A stretch of 33,429 nucleotides of DNA, from NCBI GenBank assembly GCA_963708545.1, contig CAVPUD010000151.1, forward strand, positions 1-33,429, written 5' to 3'. Source of the DNA: Extensimonas sp963708545 (GTDB lineage: Bacteria > Pseudomonadota > Gammaproteobacteria > Burkholderiales > Burkholderiaceae_C). This document shows, piece by piece, positions 18,350 through 26,802 of this stretch. Within the stretch, counting starts at the first letter, position 1; each line of letters begins with the position of its first letter. Below the pieces are notes generated by a model that ran no database searches, was not told the DNA's origin, and worked only from the letters and a program-made list of their open reading frames with translations. The position numbers were made by a program, and so were the translations under genes.

Positions 18350-19275
18350 AACCCGCATCCCCGCGTCTGCACGAAGCTGCCCCTGGGCGCAGCAGCGCAG
18401 CCGACTCCGCGCGCGCCGCCACGGCCCACGGCGCCGCTGCGGGCGCCGGCATGGTGAGCAGCGCCAGCGGTGGCGCCGCCAGCAGTGGCGCCGCCAGCAG
18501 TGGCGCCGCCAGCAGTGGCGCGTGCGCGGCACGCCGGCCCTCGTGGTGGGCGCTGCTGCGCGAGGACGTGCGCTGCGTGCTCGCGCGCGATCCGGCGGCG
18601 CGCAGTCTGCTCGAGGTCTGGACCATCTACCCCGGCGTGCAGGCCGTCGCGCTGTACCGCATCGCGCATGCGCTGTGGCGGCGTGGCTGGCGCTATCTGC
18701 CGCGCTGGCTCTCGTTTGCGGCGCGCTGGCTCACGCAGGTGGACATCCACCCCGGCGCGCGCATAGGCGCACGCTTTTTCATAGACCACGGCGCGGGCGT
18801 GGTGATCGGCGAGACGGCAGAGGTTGGCGACGACGTGACGCTCTACCACGGCGTCACGCTGGGCGGCACGACCTGGAACACCGGCAAACGCCACCCCAGC
18901 CTGGGCAACCAGGTCGTGGTGGGCGCGGGAGCGAAGATTCTCGGGCCCATCCAGATCGGCGACGGCGCGCGCGTGGCGGCCAATTCGGTGGTCATAGCGC
19001 CCGTGCCGGCCGGCGCCACCGTGGTGGGCATACCGGGGCGCGTGGTCTCGCCCCGGCGGCGCACCACGCATGGCTTCGACCTCGACCACCACCTGATCCC
19101 GGACCCGGTGGGCAAGGCCATTGCCTGCCTGCTGGACCGCGTGGCCCTGCTCGAGCGCCAGCTGGCCCAGACCCAGGGCCAGGTTCCGACCGACAGCGCC
19201 TGCGGCCATTGCGACGACGAGTGCGCCGAGCCCGCTTTCGCACAAACCCCACTTTCCCTGTCCGCTATGGAGTGA
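18346..19275 (+). CDS. cysE: Serine O-acetyltransferase CysE (NifP-type)
   Basis: 309 aa, ATGA overlap with nifV. It makes O-acetylserine for cysteine synthesis, supporting the sulfur demand of NifS/IscS; nif-linked copies are called NifP. The catalytic left-handed beta-helix spans ~130-250 with DIHPGARIG, FIDHGAGVVIGETAEVGDDVTLYHGVTLGG and VVGIPGR. Residues 1-60 are an Ala/Ser/Gly low-complexity extension containing a GAASS repeat. The C-terminus carries a CGHCDDEC motif that may bind metal, which is unusual for CysE. Confidence 0.93.
   Translation: MKPASPRLHEAAPGRSSAADSARAATAHGAAAGAGMVSSASGGAASSGAASSGAASSGACAARRPSWWALLREDVRCVLARDPAARSLLEVWTIYPGVQAVALYRIAHALWRRGWRYLPRWLSFAARWLTQVDIHPGARIGARFFIDHGAGVVIGETAEVGDDVTLYHGVTLGGTTWNTGKRHPSLGNQVVVGAGAKILGPIQIGDGARVAANSVVIAPVPAGATVVGIPGRVVSPRRRTTHGFDLDHHLIPDPVGKAIACLLDRVALLERQLAQTQGQVPTDSACGHCDDECAEPAFAQTPLSLSAME
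18472..18516 (+). repeat. 15-bp tandem repeat x3 in cysE
   Basis: Three exact copies of GGCGCCGCCAGCAGT encode GAASS three times in the N-terminal extension; a fourth copy is partial. Confidence 0.95.
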
Positions 19276-19280
19276 GCCCC

Positions 19281-19619
19281 ATGGAAAACTTCATCCAACA
19301 AGTCAAGGCCCTGTCTTCTGCCGAGGATTTTCTGCAGTTCTTCGGCGTGCCCTTCGAGCAAAGCGTGGTCAACGTCAGCCGCCTGCACATCCTCAAGCGG
19401 TTTTTCCAATACCTCCGCCAGCAGAACCTGCCCGCCAGCATGGACGAGCTCGCGCTGTTCACGGCCTACCGCGAGCAGCTGGCCCGGGCCTACGCCGATT
19501 TCGTGCGTTCGACCCCGGCGCAGGAAAAGGTCTTCAAGGTGTTCCAGGACGCTGGCGGACGGCAGCACGTCACGCTCGACAGCCTGCGCACCACCCTGCC
19601 CCCGCGCGCCGCGGCCTGA
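19281..19619 (+). CDS. nifW: Nitrogenase-stabilizing/protective protein NifW
   Basis: 112 aa; ATG 19281 has GGAG eight bases upstream and lies 5 bp after cysE. The family signature SAEDFLQFFGVPFEQSVVNV and RLHILKRFFQY is clear, with FVRSTPAQEKVFKVF in the C-terminal part. NifW binds the MoFe protein and is linked to its maturation or protection from oxygen. Confidence 0.94.
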   Translation: MENFIQQVKALSSAEDFLQFFGVPFEQSVVNVSRLHILKRFFQYLRQQNLPASMDELALFTAYREQLARAYADFVRSTPAQEKVFKVFQDAGGRQHVTLDSLRTTLPPRAAA

Positions 19620-19643
19620 GCGCCGCCCCGAAAGGAAACCACC

Positions 19644-20492
19644 ATGCACATCGTCGTCTGCATCAAACAAGTGCCGGACTCGGCGCAGATCCGCGTCCAC
19701 CCGGTGACCAACACCATCATGCGCCAGGGCGTGCCGGCCATCGTCAACCCGTATGACCTGTTTTCGCTCGAAGAGGCGCTGCGCCTCAAGGACCGCTTCG
19801 GCGGCAAGGTCACCGTGCTGTGCATGGGCCCGCCGCAGGCCGAGGAGGCGCTGCGCAAGTGCATCAGCTTCGGCGCCGACGACGCCGTGCTCGTGACCGA
19901 CCGCGCCTTCGCGGGCGCCGACACCCTCGCGACCTCGTACGCGCTCGCCGCAGGCATCCGCCAGATCGGCCGGGAGCAGGCGGTGGACATCGTGTTCACG
20001 GGCAAGCAGACCATAGACGGCGACACCGCGCAGGTGGGGCCTGGCATCGCCAAGCGCCTGGGCCTGCAGCTGCTGACCTACGTCTCGCGCATCGTCGAGA
20101 CCGACCTGGAGCAGCGCCGCATCACCGTGGAGCGCCGCGCCGAAGGCGGTGTGCAGGTGCTGCAGACCGCGCTGCCCTGCCTGATCACCATGCTGGAAAA
20201 CACCAACGAGCTGCGCTTTGCCAGCCTGCCGGCCATGGTGCACGCGGCGGCCTTTGCTGTGCACAAGTGGAGCAAGGAAGAAGCCGGCATCGAAGACCTC
20301 GACAAGATCGGCCTCAAGGGCTCGCCCACCGTGGTCAGCAAGGTCTTCGGCCCCACGCCGCGCAGCGAGAAGGCCGAGATGCTCGACGTCGAGACCTCGA
20401 ACCTGCGCGACGTGTCGCTCAACCTGTTGCAAAAGATCTTCACGCGCCACCCGACGCTGGAAAACGACCTGCTGATGAAGGAGCAAGCATGA
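19644..20492 (+). CDS. fixA: Electron transfer flavoprotein beta subunit FixA
   Basis: 282 aa ETF-beta family protein starting MHIVVCIKQVPDSAQIRV, with GKQTIDGDTAQVGPGIA, the nucleotide-binding segment. FixA and FixB form the bifurcating flavoprotein of the FixABCX complex, which couples NADH oxidation to reduction of quinone and of low-potential ferredoxin for nitrogenase. GAAAGGA upstream; the stop overlaps fixB by 4 bp. Confidence 0.95.
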   Translation: MHIVVCIKQVPDSAQIRVHPVTNTIMRQGVPAIVNPYDLFSLEEALRLKDRFGGKVTVLCMGPPQAEEALRKCISFGADDAVLVTDRAFAGADTLATSYALAAGIRQIGREQAVDIVFTGKQTIDGDTAQVGPGIAKRLGLQLLTYVSRIVETDLEQRRITVERRAEGGVQVLQTALPCLITMLENTNELRFASLPAMVHAAAFAVHKWSKEEAGIEDLDKIGLKGSPTVVSKVFGPTPRSEKAEMLDVETSNLRDVSLNLLQKIFTRHPTLENDLLMKEQA

Positions 20493-21598
20493 ACGCCCCC
20501 GCCACCCCTGCCACGCCGGCAAAACGCCCCGCCGGACGCGGCCGCAACCTGGAGCTGCCCGAACACCTCAAGGCCTACAAGGGCGTATGGGTGTTCGTCG
20601 AACACGACCGTGGCCATGTGCACAGCGTCTCGTGGGAGCTGCTGGGCGAGGCGCGCAAGCTCGCCGACATCCTGGGCAGTCAGGTCGGCGTGGTCGTGCT
20701 CGGCGGCACCGACGAGCCGCTCGAGAGCTACGCCGCCGAAGCCTTCAGCTTCGGTGCCGACAAGGCCTACATCGTGCACGACCCCGTGCTCAAGGGCTAC
20801 CGCAACGAGCCCTTCACCAAGGGCCTGACCGATCTGGTCAACAAGTACCAGCCCGAAATCCTGCTGCTGGGCGCGACCTCCATGGGGCGCGACCTCGCGG
20901 GCTCGGTGGCCACCACGCTGCTGACCGGGCTCACGGCCGACTGCACCGAGCTGAACATAGACCCCGTCTCCAAGGCCCTGGCTGCCACGCGGCCGACCTT
21001 TGGCGGCTCGCTGCTGTGCACCATCATGACCCTGGCCTACCGGCCGCAGATGGCCACCGTGCGCCCGCGCGTGCTGGCCATGCCGCGCGCCGAAGCAGGC
21101 CGCACGGGCGAAGTCGTGCAGGAAACGCTGGGCATGGCCGAGGCACAGATCGTCACCAAGCTGCTGGACTTCATTCCCGACGCGAGCAGCAACAAAATCA
21201 ACCTGCCCTACGCCGAGGTGATCGTCAGCGGCGGCAAGGGCATGAAGAACCCCGAAAACTTCAAGCTGCTGTTCGAGCTCGCGCGCGTGCTCGGCGGCGA
21301 GGTCGGGGCGACGCGCCCGGTCGTGCAGGCCGGCTGGGTCGAGGCCGACCGGCAGGTGGGCCAGACCGGCAAGACGGTGCGGCCCAAGCTCTACATCGCC
21401 GCCGGCATCAGCGGCGCGATCCAGCACCGCGTGGGCATGGAGTCGAGCGACGTGATCGTGGCCATCAACACCGACCCGAACGCGCCCATCTTCGACTTCG
21501 CACACTACGGCATCGTCGGCAACGCGATGCAGGTGGTGCCCGCCCTGACGCAAGCCTTCGCCGCGCACCTGGCGCTGCGCAGCAAACAAGTGGCCTGA
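20489..21598 (+). CDS. fixB: Electron transfer flavoprotein alpha subunit FixB
   Basis: 369 aa ETF-alpha. The start ATG 20489 overlaps the fixA stop and has AGGAG five bases upstream. The FAD domain is in the C-terminal half, with VVQAGWVEADRQVGQTGKTV, LYIAAGISGAIQHRVGM and IVAINTDPNAPIF. The first ~30 residues are a Pro/Ala-rich extension. Confidence 0.95.
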   Translation: MNAPATPATPAKRPAGRGRNLELPEHLKAYKGVWVFVEHDRGHVHSVSWELLGEARKLADILGSQVGVVVLGGTDEPLESYAAEAFSFGADKAYIVHDPVLKGYRNEPFTKGLTDLVNKYQPEILLLGATSMGRDLAGSVATTLLTGLTADCTELNIDPVSKALAATRPTFGGSLLCTIMTLAYRPQMATVRPRVLAMPRAEAGRTGEVVQETLGMAEAQIVTKLLDFIPDASSNKINLPYAEVIVSGGKGMKNPENFKLLFELARVLGGEVGATRPVVQAGWVEADRQVGQTGKTVRPKLYIAAGISGAIQHRVGMESSDVIVAINTDPNAPIFDFAHYGIVGNAMQVVPALTQAFAAHLALRSKQVA

Positions 21599-21617
21599 GC
21601 CACGCAAGGAGCGCACG

Positions 21618-22928
21618 ATGAGAAAACCCTCCCTATTCGACGCCATCGTCGTCGGCGCCGGCCCCTCGGGCAACGCCTGCGCGTACACCATGGCCAAGGC
21701 CGGCCTCAAGGTGCTGCAGATCGAGCGTGGGGAATACCCGGGCAGCAAGAACGTGCAGGGCGCCATCCTGTACGCCAAGGCGCTCGAAGACATCATCCCC
21801 GACTTTCGTGAAGACGCGCCGCTGGAGCGCCACATCATCGAGCAGCGCATGTGGATGCTCGACGACAGCTCCTTCGTCGGCACGCACGTGCGCAGCGCCG
21901 ATTACGACAAGCCGCCCTACAACCGCTATACCATCATCCGCGCCCAGTTCGACAAGTGGTTCAGCGCCAAGGTGCGCGAAGCCGGCGCCCTGCTGATCTG
22001 CGAAACCACGGTCAACCACCTGATCATGGACGGCGACCAGGTGGTGGGCGTGCAGTGCGACCGCGAGCAGGGCGACGTCTATGCCGACGTGGTGGTGCTG
22101 GCCGACGGCGTCAACTCCACCCTGGCGCGCAAGGCCGGCTTTCACGGCGAGATCAAGGCGCAGAACGTGGCCCTGGCCGTGAAGGAAATCCTGTTTCTGC
22201 CCGAGGACACCATACGCCAGCGCTTCAATGTCGGCGAAGAGTCGGGGGTGGTGATCGAGATGATGGGGCGCATCACCGACGGCATGATGGGCACGGGCTT
22301 TCTCTACACCAACAAGGAGTCGCTGACCATAGGCGTGGGCTGCATGCTGTCCGACTTCAAGAGCAACCCCAACCGCACCAGCCCCTACGTGCTGCTCGAG
22401 AACATGAAGCGCCACCCGGCCATCGCGCCGCTGATCGAGGGCGGCGAAATGAAGGAATACTGCGCCCACCTGATCCCCGAAGGCGGCTTCAACGCCATCC
22501 CGCAGGTGTACGGCAACGGCTGGCTGATCGTGGGCGACTCGGGCGGCTTCGTCAACGCAGCGCACCGCGAAGGCTCCAACCTGGCCATGACCACGGGGCG
22601 GCTCGCGGCCGAGACGGTGATCGCCGCCAAGGCATCCGGCAAGGGCTTTCGATCCGGTGCGCTCAAGGCCTACAAGGCTGCACTCGACGACAGCTTCGTC
22701 ATGAAGGACTTGCGCAAATACCGCGACCTGCCCGCCGTGATGCACAAGAGCCCGCAGTTCTTCACCACCTATCCCGACCTGGTCGCGCAGGCGGCGCGCA
22801 CCATGATCACGGTCGATGGCGTGGACAAGAAGAGCAAGGAGCGCGAAGTGTTCGCGCATTTCCGCAAAACCCGCAAACTCACCGGACTCGTGGGCGATGC
22901 GTACAAACTCTGGAAGGCCATACGATGA
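21618..22928 (+). CDS. fixC: FixC, ETF-quinone oxidoreductase-like flavoprotein
   Basis: 436 aa; N-terminal FAD Rossmann motif VGAGPSGNACAYTMAKAG (residues 12-29) and VVLADGVNS, a second FAD contact GDSGGFVNAAHREGSNLAM near 305. With FixX it passes electrons to quinone in the bifurcating complex. AAGGAG precedes the start. The stop overlaps fixX by 4 bp. Confidence 0.95.
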   Translation: MRKPSLFDAIVVGAGPSGNACAYTMAKAGLKVLQIERGEYPGSKNVQGAILYAKALEDIIPDFREDAPLERHIIEQRMWMLDDSSFVGTHVRSADYDKPPYNRYTIIRAQFDKWFSAKVREAGALLICETTVNHLIMDGDQVVGVQCDREQGDVYADVVVLADGVNSTLARKAGFHGEIKAQNVALAVKEILFLPEDTIRQRFNVGEESGVVIEMMGRITDGMMGTGFLYTNKESLTIGVGCMLSDFKSNPNRTSPYVLLENMKRHPAIAPLIEGGEMKEYCAHLIPEGGFNAIPQVYGNGWLIVGDSGGFVNAAHREGSNLAMTTGRLAAETVIAAKASGKGFRSGALKAYKAALDDSFVMKDLRKYRDLPAVMHKSPQFFTTYPDLVAQAARTMITVDGVDKKSKEREVFAHFRKTRKLTGLVGDAYKLWKAIR

Positions 22929-23224
22929 ACACGCTCACCGTCAATGTGGAAGAAAAGCTCTTCCAGAACCGCTACCGCGTGGATGCGGGGCGGCCGCACA
23001 TCAAGATCAAGGACGCCGACGTCTGCACCAACGTCTGTGAGGCCAAGAGCTGCACCTTCATCTGCCCGGCCTCCTGCTACAAAAGCGAGGGCAACGGCAA
23101 CGTCACGCTGATCACCGACGGCTGCCTCGAATGCGGCAGCTGCCGCATCATCTGCAGCGAACACCTGAACGTCGAATGGGAGTACCCGCGCGGCGGGCAC
23201 GGCATCCTGTTCAAGTTCGGCTGA
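22925..23224 (+). CDS. fixX: Ferredoxin-like protein FixX
   Basis: 99 aa; the C-terminal ferredoxin motif Cys67-X2-Cys70-X2-Cys73-X3-Cys77 and earlier cysteines (DVCTNVCEAKSCTFICP) are as in FixX/ETF-QO C-termini. It is the Fe-S subunit working with FixC. Confidence 0.94.
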   Translation: MNTLTVNVEEKLFQNRYRVDAGRPHIKIKDADVCTNVCEAKSCTFICPASCYKSEGNGNVTLITDGCLECGSCRIICSEHLNVEWEYPRGGHGILFKFG

Positions 23225-23240
23225 ACATAGGGAGCATCGC

Positions 23241-23564
23241 ATGTCCAGACCCGAACGCCACGTTTTCGTCTGCACACAGAACCGCCCGCCGCAGCACCCG
23301 CGCGGCTCCTGCGCGAGCAAGGGCAGCATGGCCGTGCTGCAGGCCTTCTGGGCCGAGCAGCAAAAGCGCCAGGCCTACGAAAAATGCGCGGTCACCTATG
23401 CGGGCTGCCTCGGGCCCTGCGACCAGGGCGTGAACGTGCTGGTCTATCCCGAGTCCGTGCTCTACCGCGGTGTGACCGAAGCCGACGTCGCCGAAATCTT
23501 CACGAGCCACCTCGAGGGCGGTGTGCCCGTCGCGCGGCTCATCGCGTCCGGGGCCGTCTGGTGA
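23241..23564 (+). CDS. Thioredoxin-fold [2Fe-2S] ferredoxin (Shethna I / FeSI type)
   Basis: 107 aa; cysteines Cys11, Cys24, Cys56 and Cys60 follow the C-X12-C...C-X3-C arrangement of the thioredoxin-like [2Fe-2S] ferredoxins (Aquifex Fd4, Azotobacter Shethna I), context HVFVCTQNRP and AGCLGPCDQG. ATG 23241 has GGGAG upstream. It lies 16 bp after fixX, which suggests an electron-transfer role linked to FixABCX or nitrogenase (inference). The stop overlaps the next gene by 4 bp (GTGA). Confidence 0.9.
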   Translation: MSRPERHVFVCTQNRPPQHPRGSCASKGSMAVLQAFWAEQQKRQAYEKCAVTYAGCLGPCDQGVNVLVYPESVLYRGVTEADVAEIFTSHLEGGVPVARLIASGAVW

Positions 23565-24049
23565 ACATTCTCACCGGCGTCGAATCGACGGAGCTGTTCG
23601 GCGGCGCGGTTGCGCCCGCCGTGGCGCATTGGGTTGAACAGGCGCGCAAGGTGCCGCGCGAGCACGCCGCGGCCATGCTCTGGGCCGCATCGCTGAGCTC
23701 GCCGCAGAGCCTGCCCATTCATTACCTGCTCTACAAACTGCACGCCGGCCTGGGCGAACTCGACCAGGCACAGCAGGCCGCGCGCCGTGGGCTCGAAGCC
23801 GCCGCCCAGGCAGCCGGGCTGCCCGCCGACTGGCGCAGCGTCGCACCAGGCGCCGCCGACTTCGCCGCGCCCGGCGCGGCGCGCTTTTGGCTCTTCACCC
23901 TCAAGGCCCTGGCCTTCATCCACCTGCGCCGCGGCGAACGCGAACTCGCGCAGGCGCTGGTGGCGCAGCTCGACCGACTGGACCCTGGCGACCAGATCGG
24001 CGCCGGCGTGGTGCGGGCGCTTTTGCGCCAGTCCGAAGGCGCGCCGTAG
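23561..24049 (+). CDS. TPR-like nif-associated protein (paralogue B)
   Basis: 162 aa starting at GTG 23561, translationally coupled to the preceding ferredoxin through a GTGA overlap. Its C-terminal part (FWLFTLKALAFIHLRRGERELA, LDRLDPGDQIGAGVVRALL) clearly matches paralogue A at 6564 (FYLFTLKGLAYLNLRLG...LRRLDPQD). The N-terminal part shares only the helical-repeat character. It is the last nif-type gene before the AT-rich insertion. Function unknown; scaffolding is inferred. Confidence 0.75.
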   Translation: MNILTGVESTELFGGAVAPAVAHWVEQARKVPREHAAAMLWAASLSSPQSLPIHYLLYKLHAGLGELDQAQQAARRGLEAAAQAAGLPADWRSVAPGAADFAAPGAARFWLFTLKALAFIHLRRGERELAQALVAQLDRLDPGDQIGAGVVRALLRQSEGAP

Positions 24050-24270
24050 TGTCTTCAATCCAGATTGTTCATGAGGATGCGGGATGATGGTGTAGACACC
24101 TCAAAAAATCAGCAATCTCTTTGCTCGTGAATCCAGATACAGACATTTTGATGGTCTGCATTCTGCTCCACTGTTGCCTCATGCGACGCGAAATGAAAAT
24201 CGGCTTGAGTGGGAGATTTTATTCATGCGCCGACTTTAAATGATTAATAAAACCCTGTGAAGCAATTTTA
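24050..24270. other. AT-rich junction between nif operon and integron remnant
   Basis: No convincing gene. Base composition shifts here from GC-rich to clearly AT-rich. A 37-codon minus-strand ORF (24069-24182; ...MQTIKMSVSGFTSKEIADF...) looks faintly like the C-terminal helix of MarR regulators but is too short to call. No attC core site is seen, so the last cassette seems to have lost its attC. Confidence 0.4.
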
Positions 24271-24474
24271 TTAATTACTTAGTAAGAAGTTTCTTTTCTT
24301 CAGAATCTTCCCTTGAATTACGACCTTCCCAGACGTGTACCAATTTGCTTTGACGCCTTCTGTCAGGGTAATTTGCTTCCCATGTTGAATATCTTTGATG
24401 CCGGCAATGACGAGCCCATGGCTCGCGATTGCAGCCTTAAGAGATTCAAGCTCCCATTGCCTCATCAGGTTCAC
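24271..24474 (-). CDS. 67-aa hypothetical protein, last integron cassette
   Basis: Start GTG 24472-24474; ATG 24463-24465 is the alternative and has a better-spaced AAGGG. The peptide contains SLKAAIASHGLVIAGIKDI and WYTSGKVVIQGK, the latter reminiscent of small beta-sheet domains with a 'TGKVxxQGK' strand (for example the RNase HIII N-terminal region). I do not assign a function. It begins 14 bp after the R' core site (24488-24494) of the preceding attC, as expected of a cassette gene, but has no attC of its own. Confidence 0.55.
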   Translation of the reverse strand: MNLMRQWELESLKAAIASHGLVIAGIKDIQHGKQITLTEGVKANWYTSGKVVIQGKILKKRNFLLSN

Positions 24475-24487
24475 CCTTTCTTCTGAT

Positions 24488-24558
24488 GGCTAACGTCCGA
24501 ATTCAGCGGACGGGAAAAGCGCAGTTTTTTGACGGTCCGCTGGAATGAAGTGTTAGAG
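24488..24558 (-). repeat. attC recombination site (71 bp) of the nuclease-like cassette
   Basis: Minus strand runs from CTCTAAC (24552-24558; the gene's TAA stop lies inside it) to GTTAGCC (24488-24494). Inner arms CAGCGGAC and GTCCGCTG pair as expected for L''/L'. Core sites are near-consensus, not perfect. Confidence 0.75.
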
Positions 24559-25035
24559 CGCACGGTTGTAGCCGCAATGGGAAAGTTGCAAGACGCGAAG
24601 CAGCGGGTAGTTTTCGGAAATTGCGGCACTGCGTGCAACACCACAGGCAACGACTTTGGCGCGAACCTCGGCAACCAGCTCATCAATTGAGAGGATTGTT
24701 CCACCGGCAATAGCGTGACGATCCTTGGGGTGCGACGGAAAGACCGCAATTTGACGAAGAGGCGTTTCTGGTGGAAGCCATGAAAACACTTCGGAAAAGA
24801 TGAGCTTCCTGGCGGCCTCGAATTTCTTGGCATAGCGTGCCTCGCGGGTTTCCCAAGTATGAGCATCAACAGATGGCTCGTAATGTACGAGATCACCGGA
24901 ATGTGGGTTGTAACCGATAACGTCGAGTTCCATTTCCCAACCGCCATGCTTCAGCCGACCAACTTTCGTATTGCGGCGAACCAGATAGCCTTGCCAGTCG
25001 AGGTATTCAACGATCAGTGATTCAAGGTGCGCCAT
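24553..25035 (-). CDS. Integron cassette protein, possibly restriction-endonuclease-like
   Basis: 160 aa; ATG 25033-25035 lies only 7 bp after the previous attC core GTTAGGG. The sequence has EMELDVIGYNPHSGDLVHYEPS, which could be the E...D...(D/E)xx core of a PD-(D/E)XK-type nuclease fold, and FSEVFSWLPPETPLRQIAVFP. I recall similar hypothetical proteins from gene cassettes; no function is established. Its stop codon is inside its own attC. Codon use is less GC-rich than the nif genes. Confidence 0.7.
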   Translation of the reverse strand: MAHLESLIVEYLDWQGYLVRRNTKVGRLKHGGWEMELDVIGYNPHSGDLVHYEPSVDAHTWETREARYAKKFEAARKLIFSEVFSWLPPETPLRQIAVFPSHPKDRHAIAGGTILSIDELVAEVRAKVVACGVARSAAISENYPLLRVLQLSHCGYNRAL

Positions 25036-25042
25036 TAGTGCG

Positions 25043-25123
25043 CCCTAACGTGCTAGCTCAGGGACGCTCCGCCAGCAAGCGAAGCTTGCTGGCGGAGCGT
25101 CCCTCTGGAGCGGCGGGTTAGGT
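25043..25123 (-). repeat. attC recombination site (81 bp) of the one-TM cassette
   Basis: Minus strand: ACCTAAC (25117-25123), a perfect RYYYAAC R'' directly after the gene's TGA, to GTTAGGG (25043-25049). A perfect 20-bp stem, 25061-25080 against 25084-25103 with a 3-nt loop, forms the centre. ACCTAAC is complementary to GTTAGGT at the cassette's start (25592-25598). Confidence 0.85.
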
Positions 25124-25585
25124 TCAGTGCTGCAATTCAAGGAACGGCGAGAATTTATCATCCAGCACCTCGTATTGAGCGATAAACCATTTCTTGATTT
25201 CAGCCTGTTTCTTTATGTTTGCAGATCGTTCCTCTCCAACCGGAACACCCTCAAGAGTGGCTTGAAGAGTCTGCAAATCAATGGCCTTGTGATAAAGCTC
25301 TTTTTCTAAGTAGGTCGCCACTTCATTATTCAGCAGCCACTTTGCCTCGCGGGTAGCCAATAGAAACTTGAAAACCTCTTCGTCCTTGGCCTTGCCACTC
25401 GTCATGATTGAGGCGAGCAAATTTCTGGATGCCTCGTACACAGAGAAACGTCGGTCAAATAGCTCAAATTTCAGTTTGTTCTGTGCGGTTCGCCACTGTC
25501 GATAGGCGATAACTGAGCCCAAGACTGCAACGGTTGGGGTCAACAACGCAGCCAAGTAATTCGTCCAATGCGGGTCGCAGCTCAT
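25124..25585 (-). CDS. Integron cassette protein with one N-terminal membrane segment
   Basis: 153 aa, ATG 25583-25585, seven bases past the preceding core site. A hydrophobic helix (YLAALLTPTVAVLGSVIAY, residues ~10-28) is followed by RQWRTAQNKLKFELFDRRF and a charged helical cytoplasmic domain ending DDKFSPFLELQH. This layout is common among cassette-borne hypotheticals of unknown function (recalled). Stop TGA abuts the attC R'' site. Confidence 0.75.
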   Translation of the reverse strand: MSCDPHWTNYLAALLTPTVAVLGSVIAYRQWRTAQNKLKFELFDRRFSVYEASRNLLASIMTSGKAKDEEVFKFLLATREAKWLLNNEVATYLEKELYHKAIDLQTLQATLEGVPVGEERSANIKKQAEIKKWFIAQYEVLDDKFSPFLELQH

Positions 25586-25591
25586 AGTGGA

Positions 25592-25670
25592 ACCTAACGC
25601 CTAACGTTGAAGGTAAGGGGCGCGCAGCCGGCTTGCCGGCGGAGCATCCCTCTTGACCGAAGTGTTAGAA
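25592..25670 (-). repeat. attC recombination site (79 bp) of the YaaC-like cassette
   Basis: Minus strand TTCTAAC (25664-25670) to GTTAGGT (25592-25598), with an additional GTTAGGC at 25599-25605 just inside. TTCTAAC is exactly complementary to GTTAGAA rebuilt at the cassette's other end once the intron is removed. Confidence 0.8.
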
Positions 25671-25673
25671 ATT

Positions 25674-26700
25674 TTAGAAGGCATCGGGCTGAATGAACTC
25701 CAAGCCAGTAATTTCGGAGGCCATGCCATAGACAAACTGTCCAGGTGCCATACGTATGAATTCGGTCAGCAACCAGTTGTGGTTGACATTGAAGTGCCCA
25801 GACAAGGCTATTGGGTCATATCGACTCAGCTCACTGAGCCGGTGCATCGCTGCAAAAATCAGCACTAACTGAGAGTTGGCAAGCTTGTCGTGACCAGCCA
25901 CTGACTTCTTGAGATACCACCGATTTTCTGAGGAGTAGATTGGAATAACTCGGCGCCGGATTTGCTTGTGGTAGGTTTTAAATTCAGTGATGCTGTTTTC
26001 AACATCACGACCTGACCATCTAAACCGACGCTTGCGGCGGATATAAAAGCGGTCGTTTTCCTCAAACAATTCGAACCCCGGTTGGATGACTTTATCTGTG
26101 TGAGCATTTATGTAGCGGCGGTCGATTTCGGCTTGAAACCAAGCCTCCTTTGATCCGTCTTTTCGCATGAAGTTGTTGCTCGTCAGGGGGATGAATAGCT
26201 CTGTTGTGCCCTTAAAGGTGAGGCAAAAAGCTCGGTGTATGAATGGCATCTGCCATAATAAGTCTTTGAGCGTGAAATTCTTTCCGGCGTTGTCAGGCTC
26301 AGACAAATAAGAACAAAGCGCGGGAAGAATACCGCCGCCTTTGAAGTCCACAATTTCATTAGCTAACGATTTGTGCCCAGGTTCTGTTCTGCCACCTACA
26401 CCGTGGTTTTCAACAAAAGCTTGGTTTTTTGCAGTCAATAGAGCTTTAGTTGCGTTGAGAAAACAATAGTAGGAAGTTAGAGGTGCAGGTAGCGCGGGAA
26501 GAGCTATTGATGCCTCGTAGAAATGGTGGGCTTGCTCCCAATAAAACAATGCATTCTGTCTTGTGGTTCCGTTTTAACCACAGCGAGACAAAATCCCATG
26601 GGTCTGAACAAAGGACTCGCTGCGTCCTAAAGTCTGGAGTGATCAAGCAGCCATGAAGGCGTACGGCCTTACCGGCGATATGTAGCTTATGCGCGGGCAT
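25674..26700 (-). pseudogene. YaaC-like cassette gene with a frameshift
   Basis: The 291-residue C-terminal part (26549 down to 25674) carries LFYWEQAHHFYEASIALPALP, SYYCFLNATKALL and GHKSLANEIVDF, a YaaC-like protein. The likely N-terminus is in another frame from ATG 26698-26700: MPAHKLHIAGKAVRLHGC through DPWDFVSLWLKRN. The two segments join at about 26560-26575, where one extra base in CACAAGACAG would explain the break (WLKRNH then RQNALFYWEQ). The second frame has a TAA just upstream, so no full-length product is possible without the shift. Either a true pseudogene or a sequencing error. The start lies 10 bp after the intron 3' end. Confidence 0.65.
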
Positions 26701-26750
26701 AAATTTTCTAATCGGGATAGGAAGAAGCCTCACGGCCCCTCCCTCCCACA

Positions 26751-26784
26751 CCACCGGACATACGGGTCACGTATCCGGCGGTTC
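26751..26784 (-). ncRNA. Group II intron domain V
   Basis: 34-nt stem-loop beginning GAACCGCCGG with a TGAC tetraloop and a 2-nt bulge in the 3' strand. It lies 18 nt after the reverse transcriptase stop and 40 nt before the predicted 3' splice site. Confidence 0.85.
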
Positions 26785-26802
26785 CTTGAAACTTCGTTGC
26801 TC

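Noticed and set aside
16748..18532. Minus-strand open frame of 594 codons crossing the nifV upstream region
   Set aside because: It crosses the nifV promoter and is antisense to nifV; the intergenic portion is explained by the repeat pair.
24069..24182. 37-codon minus-strand ORF resembling a MarR C-terminal helix
   Set aside because: Too short, no ribosome binding site, and the resemblance is only a few residues.
25061..25103. Perfect 20-bp hairpin considered as an intrinsic terminator
   Set aside because: It lies inside an attC bounded by ACCTAAC and GTTAGGG and lacks a T-run, so the attC explanation is better.
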